A stretch of 64,000 nt of DNA, from positions 62,001 to 126,000 of the forward strand of contig NZ_JAVDDV010000009.1 in the NCBI RefSeq assembly GCF_030848565.1, read 5' to 3'. The stretch is from Natronolimnohabitans sp. A-GB9. Lineage in GTDB: Archaea; Halobacteriota; Halobacteria; Halobacteriales; Natrialbaceae. Numbering within the stretch: the first letter of the stretch is position 1; each line of letters begins with the position of its first letter. Shown here one piece after another: positions 53,567 through 61,945 of the stretch. The notes under the pieces are model-generated. The model saw nothing but the letters and a program-made list of their open reading frames with translations, searched no databases and was not told the origin of the DNA. The position numbers and the translations under genes were made by a program.

Positions 53567-54529
53567 TCAGTTCGTCGTCACTCGTCGTCGGAGTCGCTCT
53601 TCGATCCGGCCGAGTCCGTTCGAGACGTTACGCGCATACGACAGCAGATAGAAACCGATCTTCTCGGTCCGTGAGAGTTCCGTCCAGCCGTCGAGCCTAC
53701 GAACTCGTCCGGGTCGTGGCGGCAGATACGGCATCGGATTGAGGACGATCGGTATCGGGCTGTCGTATCGATCCGAGTGAAACGTCCGGAGTTGCGAGAG
53801 CCCGCGTCCAACGCGACGGGACTTTCCTAAAAGCGCATCCACCGTCGATCGCGTCGGATGGTACATCGTCACGTCTGCTGTGAAGTGTAACTTCCGACCC
53901 GAATCCCTGACTCGATGGCCGTACTCCCTATCTCCACCCGAGATCAGTCGTGGGTCGAACCCACCGACATCGTCGACGACGGACCGTCGGATCAGTAGAC
54001 AACACGTCGGTGCAAACCCCATCTCCTCGATGAAGTGCTCGATCGGGAATCCGGTCTGTAGGTTGTACCGTTCAGCAAGCGAGCCGTTGCCCTCCGAGGC
54101 GACCATCTCGACGTTACAGCCCATATACTCGGCGTCCCTTCGTTCGAACGCACGGACTGCATCGACTAGCCACTCGTCTTCGACGATCATGTCGGCGTCG
54201 ACGAACGCCAAGACGTCGCCGCTCGCGTTCGCAATCCCTGTGTTTCGCGCGGCGTAGGAACTCTGCCGATCGTCCTCAAGCAGATACGTAACCCGTTCGT
54301 GTTCGTCTGCGTACGTCTGAACGACCGCCGGCGTCTCGTCCGTCGAATCGTTGTCGACGACCAAAATTTCGTGGGCGTCGTCCGGATACGTCTGTTCGAT
54401 CAACGAGTCGAGTGTCGTCCGAACTCCCGAGGGATCGTTGTACACGGGAACGACGATCGAAACCGCCGGCCACTCGTCGACGGGTCCGCCTTTTTCCCGG
54501 TGTTCGGCTCGAGAACTGTGTCCATCCAT
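53567..54529 (-). CDS. GT2-family glycosyltransferase, copy 1
   Basis: 320 residues. VSIVVPVYNDPSGVRTTLDSL (23-43) and ILVVDNDSTDETP (55-67), with FVDADMIVEDEWL (109-121, the DxD metal motif), are GT-A signatures of family 2. ISGGDREYGHRVRDSG supplies the acceptor/catalytic Asp region. There is no membrane helix. It adds a sugar from a nucleotide sugar to a glycan, substrate unknown. It converges with the FkbM gene and diverges from the next GT2. Confidence 0.88.
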   Translation of the reverse strand: MDGHSSRAEHREKGGPVDEWPAVSIVVPVYNDPSGVRTTLDSLIEQTYPDDAHEILVVDNDSTDETPAVVQTYADEHERVTYLLEDDRQSSYAARNTGIANASGDVLAFVDADMIVEDEWLVDAVRAFERRDAEYMGCNVEMVASEGNGSLAERYNLQTGFPIEHFIEEMGFAPTCCLLIRRSVVDDVGGFDPRLISGGDREYGHRVRDSGRKLHFTADVTMYHPTRSTVDALLGKSRRVGRGLSQLRTFHSDRYDSPIPIVLNPMPYLPPRPGRVRRLDGWTELSRTEKIGFYLLSYARNVSNGLGRIEERLRRRVTTN

Positions 54530-54758
54530 AGTCCCTGCAACTGACGGTCGCTACCTGACCACTCGAGAACAGGGATCAAAAGTATCGGCTTCATTACTCG
54601 GAGACTATCATCGATAGCAGACAGTAAGCGAACGCTATCTCTCGTGACTGCTCGAGAATCCATCTCATAAATAAGTAGCCTACACTGATCATTCTGGATA
54701 TGTGTACAGTGTCGTGGACCGGTATTCGATCCACTCTTCTACGGACCGGGGGTGAGCT

Positions 54759-55736
54759 ATGTCACTCGTCAGCGTAATCGTACCGACGTACGATCGGCCG
54801 GAGTTCATCCAGGGTGCAGTCGAGACCGCTCTCGGCCAAACTCACGATGAAATCGAAGTCGTAATCGTCTGTGATCCGCCCATCGCCGAAACGCGGGCTG
54901 CCCTCGGGCGATATGAAGACGACGAGCGCGTACGCGCGTTCTACAACGATGAACGGATCGGAATTTCGGCGAGTCGAAACCGCGCGATCGAGCATGCACG
55001 CGGCGAGTACATCTGTATCTTGGACGACGATGACCGCTGGCGTCCCTCCAAGGTCGAGCGACAACTCGACGTAATGGCTGAACACCCGGACTGTGGCGTC
55101 GTTTATACTGGCGGTTTGATCCGGAAGAACGGACGGATCGTCGGCTCCTACACACCGTCGATGCGTGGCGACATCTATCCGACGATCCTCGCTGGTTTCG
55201 ATCTCAAACCCTACTCGAGTCACATGTTACGGGCAGAGTGTTTCGAGACGGTCGGATCGTACGACACTGCATTCGAGTGTGGCGAAGACTGGGACCACGC
55301 CATCCGCGTTGCTCGCGAATACGAGTACGAATACGTCGACGAACCGCTGGTCGTTCGGCAGTTCCACGACTGTAACGTCTCGAACCAGGGCGTTCCCGAT
55401 CGAACTGAAGATGTCGATCTCGAGGAAGCCATGGACATTCCGGCGCAAATCTGGTCGAAATACCGTCCGGAGATCGAACGTCATCCCGAAATCGAGCGTC
55501 AATTGCGGTATGGACGCCACGTCGCCTACGGGTGGAAAGAGATCGATCGTAATAACAGGCGACGGGCCCTTCGGTACGGCCTGGGAGCGGCGAAATACGG
55601 ACCGACGGTAACGGGTCTCTCGATCTGTTGTTTGGCCCTGCTTGGCCCAACCGCACTCGACCTCGCTCGGACTGCTCGCGATACGATCGTTCACTCACAG
55701 TTCGCTCACTCCAGTGAGGAACACGTGACTAAGTAG
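54759..55736 (+). CDS. GT2-family glycosyltransferase, copy 2
   Basis: 325 residues. SVIVPTYDRPEFIQGAVETA (5-24), RNRAIEHARGEYICILDDDD (the DxD region, about 74-93) and SSHMLRAECFETVGSYDTAFECGEDWDHAIR form a family 2 GT-A fold. The C-terminal segment about 280-300, ITGLSICCLALLGPTAL, is hydrophobic and could anchor it to the membrane. The two GT2 enzymes are only distant relatives. Its TATA box is not evident. Confidence 0.88.
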   Translation: MSLVSVIVPTYDRPEFIQGAVETALGQTHDEIEVVIVCDPPIAETRAALGRYEDDERVRAFYNDERIGISASRNRAIEHARGEYICILDDDDRWRPSKVERQLDVMAEHPDCGVVYTGGLIRKNGRIVGSYTPSMRGDIYPTILAGFDLKPYSSHMLRAECFETVGSYDTAFECGEDWDHAIRVAREYEYEYVDEPLVVRQFHDCNVSNQGVPDRTEDVDLEEAMDIPAQIWSKYRPEIERHPEIERQLRYGRHVAYGWKEIDRNNRRRALRYGLGAAKYGPTVTGLSICCLALLGPTALDLARTARDTIVHSQFAHSSEEHVTK

Positions 55737-55910
55737 TCCTGAGGAAGCGTTTAACATCCGTCTAACCACACGTCTGACCGACGCAACCGACCAGTTCACG
55801 TGGTCAGGAAGAATCGTCCGAAAAACGCGCGGCCGTCCGACCTGACCGATGGATCATCGAACGACGATACGAACGGCTGCACTATTCAAGCGACTGACCG
55901 TCAAAGCGGG

Positions 55911-56021
55911 TAATACTGCCGGCCAGAAGTCAGTGACCCGTCGGTCGCGGATTCGCGGCCGTCACCGTCGGCAACGGCCGCAGTAGTGCGACCGCCGGTG
56001 AATAGTTCTGTCCGGCAGTAT
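55911..56021. repeat. Family B palindromic element, complete copy
   Basis: 111 bp. Starts TAATACTGCCGGCCAGAAGT and ends GTTCTGTCCGGCAGTAT. The inner stem is CGGCCGTCACCG / GGCAACGGCCG. It lies 175 bp after the nearest stop codon. Confidence 0.88.
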
Positions 56022-56285
56022 AAACAGACTGGATTACGGACTGTTTGAATAACTGAAACGGTACTAACGAGGGAGGATAGCAGTCACTGAAACGACTTAC
56101 ACACCGGTCACAACGTTGTTCTGTGATCGAACGTGCAGCTGGCGTCAGTGGTGACTCGAATGTCCCTTATCAGGTGTATAGTGAACCGTCGAGTAGACGA
56201 AACGGACACGTAATGTACGTGTCTCCCGTGTGCCGGGATCTGCGACGTTCCTCCGACTGGAACTCTCTCGATCGAACTACAGCTA

Positions 56286-56314
56286 CGGCGCCGGCCGTCG
56301 AACGGCCGACGCCG
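56286..56314. terminator. Strong GC hairpin, possible transcript-end structure
   Basis: CGGCGCCGGCCGT (56286-56298) pairs with ACGGCCGACGCCG (56302-56314), 12 of 13 matching and a 3-nt loop CGA. No U-run follows. It touches a family A element on its right (56317). Haloarchaeal termination does not need a hairpin, so the role is uncertain. Confidence 0.4.
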
Positions 56315-56316
56315 CT

Positions 56317-56397
56317 TGATACGGACTGCTGTCCCGATCTCCCGTCGATCGCCGATTCAGTCTGGCGATCGGTGGGACGTGACGACAGCAGACCGTC
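56317..56397. repeat. Family A palindromic element, complete copy
   Basis: Starts TGATACGGACTGCTGTCCCG and ends GACAGCAGACCGTCT, with stem CCGTCGATCGCC / GGCGATCGGTGG. It is not at a recognised stop codon; the closest upstream gene ends 580 bp before it. Confidence 0.88.
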
Positions 56398-56480
56398 TTC
56401 CTGGGCAGCGACCGATCGATCGGCGTCGAGAACGGCCACCACGACGAACACGTAACGCAACCGCTTCATTCATACTGACA

Positions 56481-57401
56481 ATGAGACGAAACGTCCGACA
56501 GCAGCATACGGAAACCCGAACGGTTCAGCAGAGCGTTCAGATCTTACTGACCGTTAGTGGTATTGTCCTTCTGGTACTTGGGTTGGTGCTTGCCGCAAGC
56601 GGGGCTTCCGTCAACAACGCGATCAGTTCAGTGACCGACGAGTGGGACGATTCAGGCGATACCGACGACACGGAGTCGACTGACGAGGAGAGCGACGGAG
56701 ACGGCGACGACGCCAGCGACACTGATGACGGTGGTGACGCTGACGATGGCGATACCACTGGTGATAGCGATGCTGATGAGGATAACGATAGCGACGACGA
56801 TAGCGACGCTGACGACGGCGATACCACTGATGATAGCGATGCCGATGAGAATAACGATAGCGACGCTGACGACGATGAGGACGCACACGACGAGACGCAC
56901 ACGCTGACGACGATCGTCACGGACGACGACGGTGACGTGGTCGACGATGTCACCATCACGGTCACTCCGGAAACCGGGCCAAGTGAAGAGCGAACCGTCG
57001 ACGACGGTGAAGCCGAATTCGAACTCGAGGACGGCGAGTACGACGTCACTGCCGAGGCTGACGACTACGAGCCAGCCGCCGATGACGTCGAGATCGACGG
57101 CGACGACGAGTCGATTATGCTGGAACTCGAGGACGATGACACACACACGCTTACGGTGACCGTCGAGGACGATGGTGACGCGGTCGACGACGCCACCGTA
57201 ACGGTCACCGAGGAGTCGTCAGGCCTACTTCCGGGCGAGGAAATCGATGAACGGGACGTCGACGACGGTGAAGCCGAATTCGAACTCGAGGACGGCGAGT
57301 ACGACGTCACTGCCGAGGCGGACGACTACGAGCCGGCCGACGACGACGTCGAGATCGATGGCGACGACGCGTCGATCACGCTGGAACTCGAGGACGACTA
57401 A
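56481..57401 (+). CDS. Membrane-anchored surface protein with two carboxypeptidase-regulatory-like repeats
   Basis: 306 residues from the ATG at 56481. A basic start and one helix, ILLTVSGIVLLVLGLVLAAS (21-40). Then a 90-residue Asp/Ser/Thr linker, itself built of imperfect DSDADE-type DNA repeats. Last come two tandem beta modules (about 138-215 and 216-306), each with TLT-x-x-V-x-DDDGDxVDD and a DDGEAEFELEDGEYDVTAEA core. They look like CNA-B/carboxypeptidase-regulatory-like domains. A 63-bp stretch is identical in both modules (56996-57058 and 57257-57319). It is probably exposed outside the cell. Confidence 0.75.
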   Translation: MRRNVRQQHTETRTVQQSVQILLTVSGIVLLVLGLVLAASGASVNNAISSVTDEWDDSGDTDDTESTDEESDGDGDDASDTDDGGDADDGDTTGDSDADEDNDSDDDSDADDGDTTDDSDADENNDSDADDDEDAHDETHTLTTIVTDDDGDVVDDVTITVTPETGPSEERTVDDGEAEFELEDGEYDVTAEADDYEPAADDVEIDGDDESIMLELEDDDTHTLTVTVEDDGDAVDDATVTVTEESSGLLPGEEIDERDVDDGEAEFELEDGEYDVTAEADDYEPADDDVEIDGDDASITLELEDD

Positions 57402-57506
57402 TCCTGCTGTCTCGGCACACTGATATCGCGCCAGTCGGCTCCGTATCGATCGCCGGAGAGAGGATCGATCACGTTTGATATAGAGCAAGAACGTGGCGCG
57501 GGCGAG

Positions 57507-57617
57507 TGATACTGTCGGACAGTAGTCAGTGACCGTCGGTCGCGACATCGCGGCCGTCACCTTCGGAGACGGCCGCAGTCGCGCGACCGATCGTCGAATC
57601 GTACCGTCAGACAGTAT
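57507..57617. repeat. Family B palindromic element, complete copy
   Basis: 111 bp. Starts TGATACTGTCGGACAGTAGT and ends GTACCGTCAGACAGTAT, with stem CGGCCGTCACC / GGAGACGGCCG. It lies 105 bp after the stop of the surface protein gene. Confidence 0.9.
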
Positions 57618-57664
57618 GAAAGTCTTGGAGGTTCGTTTTCGACGACTACCGTTCCAACCGTCGA

Positions 57665-57708
57665 CTGATAGGTGAAATCGATAGTCGTCGTCCGATTCTA
57701 CCTATCAG
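57665..57708. repeat. 16-bp inverted repeat, two mismatches
   Basis: CTGATAGGTGAAATCG (57665-57680) and CGATTCTACCTATCAG (57693-57708), 14 of 16 paired with a 12-nt spacer. It is unlike families A and B. It might be terminal ends of a tiny element or a regulator site. Confidence 0.6.
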
Positions 57709-58199
57709 TTCAGGCGTGGACCACCACTACGTTTCCAGATGCTGTAGAGAGGAGCGGAAAACGGCATTTCGTATTCGAACTGGCCGGCAGCGTGGTCGCT
57801 ATACGATGGTAGCTACTGCCCGTCACTGCACACCCGATCGCCCGTGGGGGAGCGCGGGTCGACGCGACCACCGGCGCGATCCCCGCGAACTGGCGGGCGG
57901 AGGCCGGCGTGAGCCGTGCGCCCTGCGATCGGTGTGGAAATCGGTTCAGTTGGTACTATAGAGTCGGAGTCCCCGAACGCCCACGACCAGGACGTCCCGT
58001 GGTGGTCGAGGGAGGACCGCCGTGATCTCCGTGGACGCGAGGAGAGGATACTGGAGCAGCGTGAGGTATACACGCATCAGACCGTAGACCACGGGCAGGT
58101 GATCGCCTACGAGGGCGACCGTCCGGTGGAGACCGCAAAGAGCGGTATCCCCCGGGTCGGCAGTCACTCGACGTACGGCTTCGGCGAGCTGCGAGTGAA

Positions 58200-58278
58200 A
58201 CGGTCTCCTGTCGTCACTGCCCGCCGACCGCCAGGACCGGATCGGCGATCGGCGGGACCTCGGGACAGCAGTCCGTAT
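58200..58278. repeat. Family A palindromic element, complete copy
   Basis: Ends ACGGTCTCCTGTC and GACAGCAGTCCGTAT, with stem CCCGCCGACCGCC / GGCGATCGGCGGG. The TGCTG-class end faces the glmS 3' end, 160 bp away. Confidence 0.88.
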
Positions 58279-58438
58279 GAAACCCACCGAGCCCCGATCG
58301 GACCGATAAGAATCAGAGGAAAAGACAAAGAGCACCGGATGAGATAACGCATGCGAGACGGAGGAATCGGCACGAAAAATCACGCCGCAGGCTGAATAAC
58401 GAAATCGGATTTGCAACAACTGATAGCGATCGATCCGC

Positions 58439-60244
58439 TCATTCGACCGTGACGCTTTTCGCGAGGTTGCGCGGCTTGTCGATCGGTCGGTCGAGCAGGT
58501 CGGCGGCGTGGTAAGAGACCAGTTGCAACTGCACGTTCGCGAGGAGCCCCGCCCAGACGGGGTGGGTCTCGGGGATCGACAGGTGCGTGTCGGCGGCATC
58601 GGCGAGCGGGTGGTCGTCGGGACAGACCGCGACGATCGGCGCACCGCGAGCCTGGGCCTCGATCGCGTTCGTCTTCGTTTTCCCGTCGTCACCGGTGGCA
58701 ACGGCGAACACCGGTGTCTCCGGCGTCACGAGCGCGAGCGGGCCGTGTTTGAGTTCGCCGGCGGCAAAGCCCTCGGCGTGCTCGTAGGTGATCTCTTTGA
58801 ACTTCAACGCGCCCTCGAGAGCCACCGAGTGACCTAGCCCGTTCCCGATGAAGAAATACGAGTCACTGTTGTGGAACTCCCGGGCGAGCGCCTCGGCGTC
58901 GGTGGTCTCGATGACAGTCTCGACGTGCTCGGGGAGGTCCGCAAGCGACTCGAGCATCGTCTCGCTGTCCGCAAGCGGTGTGGCCGTCGGTACGTCGGCG
59001 GCGATCCGCTGGGTGAGCAACGCGAGCGTGACTGCCTGCGAGGAGAACGTCTTGGTCGCGGCGACGCCGACCTCCGGGCCGGCACGGATGTAGATCGCAT
59101 CGTCCGCTTCACGGGCGGCCGTCGAGCCGACGACGTTGGTGACAGCAAGCGACCGGGCGCCACGTTCGGTCGCCGTGCGGACCGCCTGGAGCGTGTCCGC
59201 GGTTTCGCCGCTTTGGGTGACCGCGACGACGAGTGTGTCGTCGTCGACCGGACCGGCCATCGTCTCGTACTCGCTTGCGCGGACGACTTCCGTTCGAACG
59301 CCGGCCGATCGCAGCAGTTGGGCGCCGTACATCGCTGCGTGGTAGGAGGTCCCACAGGCGACGAACTGGACGGTCTCGACGTCCGTAAACGTGCCCGAAG
59401 GGAGCGCGTCGAACGCGACCGCTCCGTCCTCGACACGGCCCTCAATCGTGTTCGAGAGTGCCGTCGGCTGGGTGTGGATCTCCTTTAACATGTAGTGGTC
59501 GTACTCGCCTTTTCCCGCGTCTTCCGGGTCCCAGTCGACGGTGTCGACCGGCCGATCGACGGGCGTCCCGTCGGCGTCGGTGATCCGATAGGAATCGGGC
59601 TCGAGAACGACGAGATCGCCGTCTTCGAGGTAGATCACCTCGTCGGTGTAGTCGAGAAACGCCGGGACGTCACTGGCGAGGAACCACTCCTCGTCGTCGA
59701 GACCGAGGACCAGCGGCGAGCCGTTGCGCGCGGCGTAGACCCGCTCCTCACCGTCGACAATCGCGGCGATTGCATAGCTGCCTTCGAGTGTCTCGACGGC
59801 CTGTCGGACTGCGTGTTCGGTGTCGTCTGCCGTCGCTCGATACTCGTCGATGAGATGCGGGATGACCTCCGTGTCGGTGTCGCTGTCGAACTCGTGGCCT
59901 CGCTCGCACAGCTCGGCCCGGAGCTCGTCGTAGTTGTCGATGACCCCATTGTGGACCACCGCGACGTCACCCGCGGTGTCCGTATGCGGGTGGGCGTTCT
60001 CGTCGGTCGGCGGTCCGTGGGTGCTCCAGCGGGTGTGGCCGATTCCGATGTTACCGTGGAGCTGGTGCTCGAGCGACGACTTGAGATCGTCGACCTCGCC
60101 CGAGCACTTGCGGACCTTGACCCCGGAGCCGTTCTGAACCGCAATTCCCGCGGAGTCGTACCCACGGTACTCGAGGTTCTCGAGGCCGGATAGCAGGGTC
60201 TCGGTCGCGTCATCGTGACCGATACGGGCGATGATCCCACACAT
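58439..60244 (-). CDS. glmS: Glutamine--fructose-6-phosphate aminotransferase
   Basis: 601 residues, family length. The N-terminus MCGIIARIGHD gives Cys2 as amidotransferase nucleophile. GHTRWSTHGPPTDENAHPHT and NGVIDNYDELRAEL complete the glutaminase domain. The C-terminal half holds two SIS domains, with ACGTSYHAAMYG and TQSGETADTLQAVR, and ends RPIDKPRNLAKSVTVE. It makes glucosamine-6-phosphate, the start of UDP-GlcNAc and other amino sugars needed for N-glycans. A nucleotide-sugar dehydrogenase and glycosyltransferases are in the same region. A 72-codon frame upstream ends in a TGATG overlap with its start; I do not call it a gene. Confidence 0.96.
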   Translation of the reverse strand: MCGIIARIGHDDATETLLSGLENLEYRGYDSAGIAVQNGSGVKVRKCSGEVDDLKSSLEHQLHGNIGIGHTRWSTHGPPTDENAHPHTDTAGDVAVVHNGVIDNYDELRAELCERGHEFDSDTDTEVIPHLIDEYRATADDTEHAVRQAVETLEGSYAIAAIVDGEERVYAARNGSPLVLGLDDEEWFLASDVPAFLDYTDEVIYLEDGDLVVLEPDSYRITDADGTPVDRPVDTVDWDPEDAGKGEYDHYMLKEIHTQPTALSNTIEGRVEDGAVAFDALPSGTFTDVETVQFVACGTSYHAAMYGAQLLRSAGVRTEVVRASEYETMAGPVDDDTLVVAVTQSGETADTLQAVRTATERGARSLAVTNVVGSTAAREADDAIYIRAGPEVGVAATKTFSSQAVTLALLTQRIAADVPTATPLADSETMLESLADLPEHVETVIETTDAEALAREFHNSDSYFFIGNGLGHSVALEGALKFKEITYEHAEGFAAGELKHGPLALVTPETPVFAVATGDDGKTKTNAIEAQARGAPIVAVCPDDHPLADAADTHLSIPETHPVWAGLLANVQLQLVSYHAADLLDRPIDKPRNLAKSVTVE

Positions 60245-60929
60245 CAGCCGCTCACCTCCGCTCGAGTCGGTGTTCGAACCGACGGGAGACTGCCCGCGGA
60301 GCGATGGTGCGTGAATCGGGCCGTCGTCCCGACGGTCATCGCCACGCGGTTCGAGCCAGCGATCTGGAGCGTCGTAGTGCGTGTCATTGTTCTCGGTCGC
60401 CCGCGTCCGTCCGTCTGCCGGCGGACCGGGTCGTTACTCGGCCCAACGTCGATGCGGGCCATTACTATACCACGAATAAGACACCGGCTATCGGTATCAT
60501 AAGTCCGAGTTCGGTTGCAGTCACTGCAATTTCGGACTGCCCCGAGCACTCGGGAGCGTATCGGCGTTCCGGAGAGCCGGCGTGCAATCGCGCCGATCAC
60601 TCGAGACGGGACGTTCATGGGCCGGACGGATCGAGCGATGATACGGAGTTCCGTACCGAGTTCCCGGTGCGACTGTTGGACGGGTTGGGTTGTGCAGGAA
60701 CTGACGAGCAATCCAGACGATAGGGATCGAGTCAACAGCGGTTCGAAACGGCAGTCGCTTTCGGTACCTCGAATCGGGCCGGTCAGGCTGATGTCTGGCG
60801 ACTTACACTGGGATTAAACAGCGGTACAGCCTTCGAGAAAGGGGATCGGCGGCGGGAGCGTCGGATGCGGTCTGTTCGACCCGGCTTCCGGTGGGCGATC
60901 GGCGCGATGATGTGGGGGTGGTTAGGCGA
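60245..60929. other. Intergenic region upstream of glmS
   Basis: 685 bp between two minus-strand genes: glmS to the left and the membrane-anchored regulator to the right. No convincing gene is seen. A minus-strand frame of 72 codons (60464-60244) overlaps the glmS start as TGATG, but its composition is basic and unlike halophile proteins. No family A or B element was found. A TTATTC box near 60477 on the minus strand may be a promoter. Confidence 0.4.
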
Positions 60930-61598
60930 TTACGGAAGCGGGTTCTCGGCGTCGTGTGACTGTGAGGAGTCGTCTGCCGACCGATCGGACAGCGTGATGA
61001 CGTTCTCCCGGCCGACCGACGCCTTCTCGATCATATCGTCGGAATCCATCTGCGAGCAGATGCGACTGACTTTCGACTTCGACCAGCCGGTTTCGTCGGC
61101 GATCCGATGCTGACGGAGTCGGCCGTGGTTTTCGACAAGCAGTCTGACGACTTCTCCTTCGTCACTCAGCAGCTCCGAGGGTGTGTCGGGTGAGATATAG
61201 TGTTCGAACGCCTGGTCGGCGTGGGTGGGTGAGCCGTTCGTCTCGGAGTCGTGATCCGACTCCGTCTCCGACGACTCCGCTGTCGCCGCCGGTCGCAACG
61301 AGAGCGTGGTCAGTTCGACGTCGCGGTCTGACAACTCGTCGGCGATTCGGATCGCGACGAGACCTCCGATCAGCAGGAACAGAACCGCAATCAGCGCCAC
61401 TTCGACGGTCGACGTGAGACCGAGGAGCGACGTCCCGGGAACTATCTCGACGACCGCGGATCGATCGCCGACCTCGAGGGTCGTGCCGACCGCGTGCGTG
61501 TCGAGTCGGCGAGCTATCGCTTCGGTCGCGTCGATCGATACGCTGCTGTGAATCGACGCGAACGGGACGTACACTCCGATCTGAGACGTTGGCACCAT
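60930..61598 (-). CDS. Membrane-anchored winged-helix regulator
   Basis: 222 residues. An extracytoplasmic or periplasm-like part (1-60) is followed by one helix, VALIAVLFLLIGGLVAIRIA (about 67-86). A disordered acidic linker (about 100-130) comes next, then a C-terminal winged helix: DEGEVVRLLVENHGRLRQHRIADETGWSKSKVSRICSQM, an MarR/DUF7343-type recognition helix. The layout (outside sensor, one helix, HTH inside) is that of one-component membrane regulators common in Halobacteria. Its position among surface-glycan genes hints at regulation of those genes; this is inference. Confidence 0.75.
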   Translation of the reverse strand: MVPTSQIGVYVPFASIHSSVSIDATEAIARRLDTHAVGTTLEVGDRSAVVEIVPGTSLLGLTSTVEVALIAVLFLLIGGLVAIRIADELSDRDVELTTLSLRPAATAESSETESDHDSETNGSPTHADQAFEHYISPDTPSELLSDEGEVVRLLVENHGRLRQHRIADETGWSKSKVSRICSQMDSDDMIEKASVGRENVITLSDRSADDSSQSHDAENPLP

Positions 61599-61945
61599 GG
61601 ATGTTGCGGTTCTGATACGGTCGGCGGTGGCCGGGAGACCGTCCTCGTATGTTCGCCGACCGCATCCGATGTGGAGATTCCCACACCCTTCATTATAGAG
61701 CCGTATAAGACCGGTTTAGCACCGAGTTAAGCTCCAGCCGGCCACTCAATCGTTTGTAGCCGATTCGGTGCCACAGAGGGTCTGATAACGGCTTTTTCTA
61801 ACGGATGAGGCTGCCGAAACCGTTTATTCCGGCTATAGTAAACCGGCCTGTCCGTCTCGGGTCGACTCGAGGAACACGAGCAGCACAGTTCGACGGTCAC
61901 CGTCGCACCCGATCGTGTGGCGGCTCAGCGAAACTCGTCTCAGAC
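61599..61945. other. Divergent promoter region between regulator and nucleotide-sugar dehydrogenase
   Basis: 347 bp. Several A/T-rich boxes (TTATAGAG near 61692, TTTTTCTAACGG near 61792, GTTTATTCC near 61822) could serve promoters in either direction. A short piece, CTGATACGGTC...GAGACCGTC (61612-61643), resembles a decayed family A end. No gene is seen. Confidence 0.45.

Larger units (their letters stand above)
55737..56480. other. Intergenic region with one family B and one family A copy
   Basis: 744 bp. Complete family B element (55911-56021), strong hairpin (56286-56314) and complete family A element (56317-56397). Reading frames in between lack halophile composition; I see no gene. Confidence 0.6.
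57402..58438. other. Intergenic region with relic-like sequence
   Basis: 1.04 kb between the surface protein and glmS. It holds a complete family B element (57507-57617), an inverted repeat (57665-57708) and a family A element (58200-58278). Between 57800 and 58180 a plus-strand frame gives a 70-codon stretch containing CDRCGNRFSWYYRV with no start codon. A minus-strand frame in the same place is hydrophobic (VYGLMRVYLTLLQYPLLAST). I consider both possible gene relics, not genes. Confidence 0.4.

Noticed and set aside
57916-58347. 143-codon plus-strand frame before glmS
   Set aside because: It passes straight through a complete family A repeat element and has no recognisable domain.
60244-60464. 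72-codon frame whose stop overlaps the glmS start (TGATG)
   Set aside because: Its composition is basic and Arg/Thr-rich, unlike halophile proteins, and no family is recognisable. It could be read through in the glmS leader but is not supported as a gene.
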